A stretch of 8,373 nucleotides of DNA from JAMCQB01 sp947085305 (GTDB taxonomy: Bacteria; Nitrospirota; Thermodesulfovibrionia; Thermodesulfovibrionales; UBA9159). Position numbers and translations under genes: made by a program. How positions within the stretch are numbered: position 1 is the first letter of the stretch; the number at the start of each line of letters is the position of its first letter. This document shows, piece by piece, positions 5,040 through 8,373 of the stretch. The notes below the pieces were generated by a model. The model saw nothing but the letters and a program-made list of their open reading frames with translations. It had not been told where the DNA came from and searched no databases. The stretch is from contig CAMTVV010000088.1 in assembly GCA_947085305.1 (NCBI GenBank), positions 1 to 8,373 of the forward strand, read 5' to 3'.

Positions 5040-5633
5040 ATGAAGACAAATACCACGAGAGTCAGGATTTTGGAGGCTGGATTGAAGGCTTTTTCGGATA
5101 AGGGATATCTCGGAGCAACTACAAAAGAGATAGCCGGCAAGGCCTCTGTTGCAGAGCTCACTCTTTTCAGGCACTTTTCTTCCAAGGAAAAGCTCTTTGA
5201 AGAGGTGATAAATACATATTCATTTTTGCCCGCTTTAAAGGGAATCCTGAGAGAAATTGAGGATCTGAAATATGCGGATGCGCTGACCTTGATTGCAGGG
5301 AGATTTCTTGAAACGCTCATCCAGAGAAAGGACCTCATACGAATAATGCATTCGGAAATGCAGAGGTATCCTGAGCAGATACAGAGAATACACCATGCAA
5401 TTGTGGATGAGCTGTTTAAGGTGCTCGCATCGTATTTTGATAGGTTAAAGGAAAAAGGAATTATTATGGATATGGATACCCGCATTGCTGCCCGCGCATT
5501 TCTCGGCATGTTTTTTTCCTACTTTTATGCCCGTGAATTAAAGATGCTTAAGAAATTTATGGAGGACGATACCGAAAAAACAATCGAGGAATATGTGAAG
5601 TTATTTGTGAGAGGAACGATTAAAAGGCAGTAG
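5040..5633 (+). CDS. TetR/AcrR-family transcriptional regulator
   Basis: The product is a 197-residue one-component repressor of the usual TetR length. The N-terminal DNA-binding domain is clear: helix 1 TRVRILEAGLKAFSDKGY (6-23), then the helix-turn-helix TTKEIAGKASVAELTLFRHF (27-46) and the SSKEKLFEEV (47-56) boundary. The rest is the variable ligand-binding and dimerisation domain, helical, with a hydrophobic C-terminal helix (FLGMFFSYFYARELKML). It lies upstream of the TolC-like and adaptor genes in the same direction, with 115 bp to the next start, so it most likely represses the efflux genes and itself and is relieved by an exported compound. The ligand is unknown. The ATG at 5040 lacks a strong Shine-Dalgarno. 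Its last codons and stop (TAG at 5631-5633) fall inside a heptad repeat array, suggesting that a repeat insertion may have set the C-terminus. Confidence 0.9.
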   Translation: MKTNTTRVRILEAGLKAFSDKGYLGATTKEIAGKASVAELTLFRHFSSKEKLFEEVINTYSFLPALKGILREIEDLKYADALTLIAGRFLETLIQRKDLIRIMHSEMQRYPEQIQRIHHAIVDELFKVLASYFDRLKEKGIIMDMDTRIAARAFLGMFFSYFYARELKMLKKFMEDDTEKTIEEYVKLFVRGTIKRQ

Positions 5634-5656
5634 AAAGTAGACAGTAGAAAGCAGGA
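5626..5656 (+). repeat. Heptanucleotide array, left arm (overlaps the tetR-type stop)
   Basis: Tandem heptads AGTAGAA, AGTAGAC, AGTAGAA, AGCAGGA run from 5629 to 5656, preceded by GGC. They are the inverse of the GTCTACT heptads at 5774-5801. The first heptad contains the stop codon of the TetR-type gene. Confidence 0.6.
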
Positions 5657-5734
5657 AAGGGAACTGCAGGCATTGACAACGATAATCTGATGAACAAATG
5701 CGATGAAATCGGCAAGTTATTATATAAACTAATC

Positions 5735-5740
5735 GAGGTG
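5735..5740 (+). promoter_or_regulatory. Shine-Dalgarno of the TolC-like gene
   Basis: GAGGTG lies 8 nt before the ATG at 5749 and decides the start. This site and the ATG lie between the two inverted heptad arrays. A TTGACA at 5673-5678 in the same gap has no convincing -10 partner, so a separate promoter here is uncertain. Confidence 0.55.
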
Positions 5741-5748
5741 ATAAAAAG

Positions 5749-7194
5749 ATGAGAAGTATCGTCAAACCTGCCCGTCTACTGTCTACTGCCTACTGCCTAC
5801 TTTATGTATGCATGGTTTTAACAGCAGTCTTAATATTCTGCGGCCGAGCAGCTGCGCAGGAATATTCGCTCGATGACCTTTACGGGATTGCCCTTGAGCG
5901 CTCTGAGCGTATCAAGATATCTGAAGAAGACCTGTATATTTCAGAAAGAACGAAAGATAAAGCCCTGTCGGCATTGCTCCCAAAGCTCTCAGCATTCGGA
6001 AGTTACACAAAATACAGTGAAGACAAGCGTTCATCAACAGGCTCGGTAATCCAGCCGAATGACTCTGCATCATGGGGGTTAAGGCTTGATCAATCTCTAT
6101 CAGTAAGCGGCAGGGAACTTACTGCCCTTAAAATTTCCAGGGAAGGCATCGAAAAGAGCAGATACGACCTTCATACAGTCAAGGAGTCGTATATCTTTAG
6201 CGCTGCAGCTGCATATTACGATGCGCTCATGGCAAAGAAGGCTGTTGAGATTGCAAAGGCAAATGCTGAAAGGCTTGCAAAACACAGGGATGCTGCTTCT
6301 GTGAGGCTCAAAGTTGGCGAGGTGACAAAGACTGACCTGCTGAGGGCCGGGGCTGAATTGTCAGGCGCGCAGGCTGAATTGGTGAGGGCGGAAAATAATC
6401 TGAAGCTGGCAAAGGCGGCGCTTGCAAGGGTTGTAGGGTTGAATGGAGATTTTGAATTAAAAGAGCAACAGAACAGCGGACCAACAGAGCAGCAGCGAGA
6501 TAAGGGGAAAATTATTTCACCTGATAACTACTGCTCTGCTGCTCTGCTGCTCCATTGCTCTAATTATAATATTGACTGCGGACTGCCGGCTGCCGACTGT
6601 TTTAAGCAGACGGCCATGTCCGAGAGGGCTGAATTAAAAGCTGCAGGGCTTCAGAAAAAAATAGCAGAAGATCAGGTCAAATATACAAAAGGCTCATACT
6701 GGCCGACGTTTTCCATCGCAGGTGTTTATTCAAGGAGAAATGAGGACCCTGCATCCGCCTTTCTTAACAAAGAAAGTATTTATGGCGGCCTCAACCTGAA
6801 TTTCGCATTTTTTGAAGGGGGGCTGAGAAAAGCCGAGGTTAGAGAGGCAGAGGCAAGGCAGAGGCAGGCAGAGCTTATATATGAAGACCTTAAGAAAACA
6901 GTAGGCATCGAGGTAGAAAATGCATACCTTGATTTTCAGACACAGAAAGGGGTTTTGAAATCCCTTGAAGACCAGCTGACATTCGCAAGGGACAACTATA
7001 ATTCGGTATCACGTCAGTATGAATTCGGACTTGCCAACAGCATAGATGTCATCGATGCAAATACACTGCTCCTTACAGCAGAAAGACAACTAACTGATGC
7101 AAACTATAGCTATCAATTGTCAATTTTGAGATTGCAGAGGACAACCGGAACATTGCTTAAAGCAGTCATTAGTCATCAGTCGGAAAATAAATAG
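5749..7194 (+). CDS. TolC-family outer membrane efflux protein with repeat-derived insertions
   Basis: The product has 481 residues. An N-terminal signal peptide is basic, then hydrophobic to about residue 37, with a plausible signal peptidase I site after CGRAAA. The mature part shows two TolC/OEP structural repeats. The first runs from YSLDDLYGIALERSERIK (39-56) through LPKLSAFGSY (77-86), the helical hairpin with AAYYDALMAKKAVEIAKANAERL (155-177) and LKVGEVTKTDLLRA (187-200) to LARVVGL (225-231). The second runs from SERAELKAA (291-299) through YWPTFSIAGVY, GLNLNFAFFEGG and AYLDFQ to YEFGLANSIDVIDANTLLLTAERQL (424-448). It should form the trimeric outer-membrane and periplasmic duct for the adaptor encoded next. 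Two oddities stand out: residues 9-18 are encoded by a GTCTACT heptad array, and residues about 239-288 (Cys- and Gln-rich, unlike the family) come from inverted and heptad repeats. Both keep the frame open. Confidence 0.92.
   Translation: MRSIVKPARLLSTAYCLLYVCMVLTAVLIFCGRAAAQEYSLDDLYGIALERSERIKISEEDLYISERTKDKALSALLPKLSAFGSYTKYSEDKRSSTGSVIQPNDSASWGLRLDQSLSVSGRELTALKISREGIEKSRYDLHTVKESYIFSAAAAYYDALMAKKAVEIAKANAERLAKHRDAASVRLKVGEVTKTDLLRAGAELSGAQAELVRAENNLKLAKAALARVVGLNGDFELKEQQNSGPTEQQRDKGKIISPDNYCSAALLLHCSNYNIDCGLPAADCFKQTAMSERAELKAAGLQKKIAEDQVKYTKGSYWPTFSIAGVYSRRNEDPASAFLNKESIYGGLNLNFAFFEGGLRKAEVREAEARQRQAELIYEDLKKTVGIEVENAYLDFQTQKGVLKSLEDQLTFARDNYNSVSRQYEFGLANSIDVIDANTLLLTAERQLTDANYSYQLSILRLQRTTGTLLKAVISHQSENK
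5767..5803 (+). repeat. Heptanucleotide array, right arm (inside the signal peptide codons)
   Basis: Four heptads GTCTACT, GTCTACT, GCCTACT, GCCTACT (5774-5801), flanked by CCTGCCC and TT, are the inverse of the array at 5626-5656. Because 7 is not a multiple of 3, the repeat is read in all three frames and yields the hydrophobic run RLLSTAYCLL of the signal peptide. Confidence 0.65.
6462..6601 (+). repeat. In-frame repeat insertion in the TolC-like gene
   Basis: This stretch begins with AGAGCAA (6462-6468) and reaches its inverse TTGCTCT at 6555-6561. Inside, CAGAGCAGCAG (6485-6495) is the inverse of CTGCTGCTCTG (6536-6546), which lies in a tandem CTGCTCTG run. Immediately after come heptads GACTGCG, GACTGCC, GGCTGCC, GACTGTT (6574-6601). 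Rotated, these are ACTGCCG, one base from the ACTGCCT heptad of the signal-peptide array. The encoded segment lies in the linker between the two TolC structural repeats. Confidence 0.55.
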
Positions 7195-7216
7195 AGTCTG
7201 TTTGTAAAGTAGTAAT

Positions 7217-7313
7217 TGTCATGGTGAGCTTGTCGAACCATGACATAAAAACAATGAGTTACATCACCCTTCGACAAGCCTTCGGCGTGAGCTCAGTCGA
7301 ACGCTCAGGGTGA
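7217..7313. repeat. REP-like hairpins in the tolC-adaptor gap
   Basis: The first hairpin has a 9-bp stem TGTCATGGT/ACCATGACA (7217-7225, 7237-7245) with an 11-nt loop containing CTTGTCGA. The second is an imperfect fold between TCACCCT (7264-7270) and AGGGTGA (7307-7313), with TTCGAC/GTCGAA inside. The words TTCGACAAGC and CTCAGGGTGACA are common in dispersed intergenic repeats of many bacteria. In the transcript these folds would lie between the two efflux genes. Confidence 0.6.
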
Positions 7314-7347
7314 CAAAAAGCAATTTATAAAGATAAGGGGATAAAAT

Positions 7348-8373
7348 ATGAGATTTAAATTAACCGTATTGTTGGTCTTACTGATGTCATTGCTAATTCT
7401 GGCTTCTTGCAAAAAGAGGGAAGTAAAAGCTCCTGCAGAAAAGATAGTGAATGTCCGTGTTCAAGACGTGGAAGTAAAACCTCTCAAACCTTTTGTGGAA
7501 ACCATCGGCACCTTAAACCCAAATGAAGAAGTAATTGTAAGCGCAGAGGTTGACGGCATTTTAAAGGAAGTAAAGGTTGATAATGGAACGGCAGTCTCAT
7601 GGGGAATGCTGTTATCGGTAATTGATGATACCGACTACGGGCTTGAAGTGAAAAGGGCAGAGGCTGGGTTAAGACAGGCGCAGGCAACCTTTGAAAATAC
7701 AAAACTCGAATTTGGGCGCAAGCAATCGCTCTACAAGGAGCAACTCGTCACACAGCAGCAGTTCGACGATGTCTCTACAAGGCTTTCTCTTGCAGAGGCT
7801 GAGGTCGAAAGGGCAAGGGCAGCATTGTCTCTCGCAAAACAAAAGCTCATCAAGACAAAGGTCTATTCTCCCCTTTCAGGTTATGTAAAGGAAAAGAAGG
7901 TCTCAGCGGGTGATTATGTGCGAAACGGCGCTAACATGTTTGTAATCATACAGAACAATCCGCTTAAACTCAATTTCACCGTGACAGAGAAGGATGTGGG
8001 AAGGCTGAAGAAGGGTCAGGATATAACCTTCAGGGTTGATGCCTTTGCAAACAGGGAATTTAAAGGGAAGGTAAATACGATTTATCCGGGTCTTGAAGAA
8101 AAGACGAGGTCGCTTCAGGCTGAGGCCATCGTGCCGAATCCTGACGGTTTGTTAAAGCCCGGACTTTTTGCTCATATAATCCTTTATACAGGCGCCGGAA
8201 GAAATACCGTGCTTGTGCCGATAATCTCCCTTCTTTATGAGGGAGAAACCGTAAAGGTCTTTGTTGTTGATGGCGGCAGGGCAAAGGAAAGGTTTGTGAA
8301 GGTCGGACAGAAATACGGCGAGATGATGGAGGTTGTGGAAGGCTTAAAAGGCGGTGAAAATGTTGTCATAGCA
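7348..8373 (+). CDS. Efflux RND/MFP periplasmic adaptor lipoprotein (3' partial)
   Basis: The frame opens at the ATG at 7348 with Shine-Dalgarno AAGGGG at 7335-7340, 7 nt upstream, and is still open at the window end (342 residues seen). It starts with a lipoprotein signal peptide: MRFK, a hydrophobic run, and the lipobox LASC with C21 as the acylated residue. Then come the first half of the lipoyl domain, VSAEVDGILKEVKVDNGTAVSWGMLLSVID with its first residue at 64 (given in two parts: VSAEVDGILKEVKV, DNGTAVSWGMLLSVID), an alpha-hairpin coiled coil (about 98-168), the second lipoyl half with SPLSGYV (174-180) and AGDYVRNG (187-194), a beta-barrel domain PLKLNFTVTEKDVGRLKKGQ (205-224) to LLKPGLFAHI (268-277), and the membrane-proximal domain from VLVP (288-291). 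It should bridge an inner-membrane pump and the TolC-like protein encoded upstream. The pump is probably the next gene; RND (AcrB-like) or MacB-type cannot be decided here. Confidence 0.93.
   Translation, partial: MRFKLTVLLVLLMSLLILASCKKREVKAPAEKIVNVRVQDVEVKPLKPFVETIGTLNPNEEVIVSAEVDGILKEVKVDNGTAVSWGMLLSVIDDTDYGLEVKRAEAGLRQAQATFENTKLEFGRKQSLYKEQLVTQQQFDDVSTRLSLAEAEVERARAALSLAKQKLIKTKVYSPLSGYVKEKKVSAGDYVRNGANMFVIIQNNPLKLNFTVTEKDVGRLKKGQDITFRVDAFANREFKGKVNTIYPGLEEKTRSLQAEAIVPNPDGLLKPGLFAHIILYTGAGRNTVLVPIISLLYEGETVKVFVVDGGRAKERFVKVGQKYGEMMEVVEGLKGGENVVIA

Noticed and set aside
5626..5803. CRISPR-like or attachment-site structure at the heptad arrays
   Set aside because: The units are 7 bp with no spacers, and no integrase or phage gene is present.

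Overview
The window is bacterial chromosomal DNA with moderate GC content and dense genes on both strands. The mix of genes (HemW, MazG, an RlmI-type methyltransferase, a TetR/TolC/adaptor efflux locus) and the abundant short palindromic repeats resemble Nitrospirota or deltaproteobacteria-like genomes. That placement is an inference from style; no ribosomal marker is present.

Layout, left to right. (1) Bases 3-407: the 3' part of a LolD/MacB-type ABC ATPase gene. (2) 466-816, minus: a YgbA-type 'nitrous oxide-stimulated promoter' family protein, with a perfect FNR/DNR-like palindrome about 100 bp upstream of the start chosen here. (3) 817-1455: a gene-poor stretch. It holds a 276-bp MITE-like element (24-bp terminal inverted repeats, imperfect 9-bp target duplication, nested hairpins inside), then a promoter candidate and a foldable leader. 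(4) 1456-1611: a 51-residue cysteine-rich protein with an excellent ribosome binding site, followed by a strong hairpin. (5) 1704-2477, minus, and 2526-3653, plus: divergent mazG and hemW. (6) 3654-3777: two GC-rich repeat hairpins where hemW meets the convergent gene. (7) 3778-4947, minus: an RlmI/RlmK-type rRNA methyltransferase. (8) 5040 to the end: an efflux locus of TetR repressor, TolC-family outer-membrane channel and lipoprotein RND/MFP adaptor. The adaptor is cut by the window edge, and a pump gene probably follows.

How the genes relate. Most of the window is housekeeping: house-cleaning NTP hydrolysis, heme trafficking and rRNA modification. The last three genes form a coherent drug or metal efflux cassette, probably controlled by its own TetR protein.

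The most unusual material is repeat-derived. Besides the MITE, inverted heptanucleotide arrays bracket the translation start of the tolC-like gene and encode the core of its signal peptide. A second insertion of inverted and heptad repeats sits in frame in the middle of the same gene. I see no CRISPR array, tRNA, rRNA, prophage or recognisable defence system. I did not find a clear new multi-gene system. The best candidates for something undescribed are the repeat elements recruited into coding sequence and the small Cys-rich gene with its structured leader.
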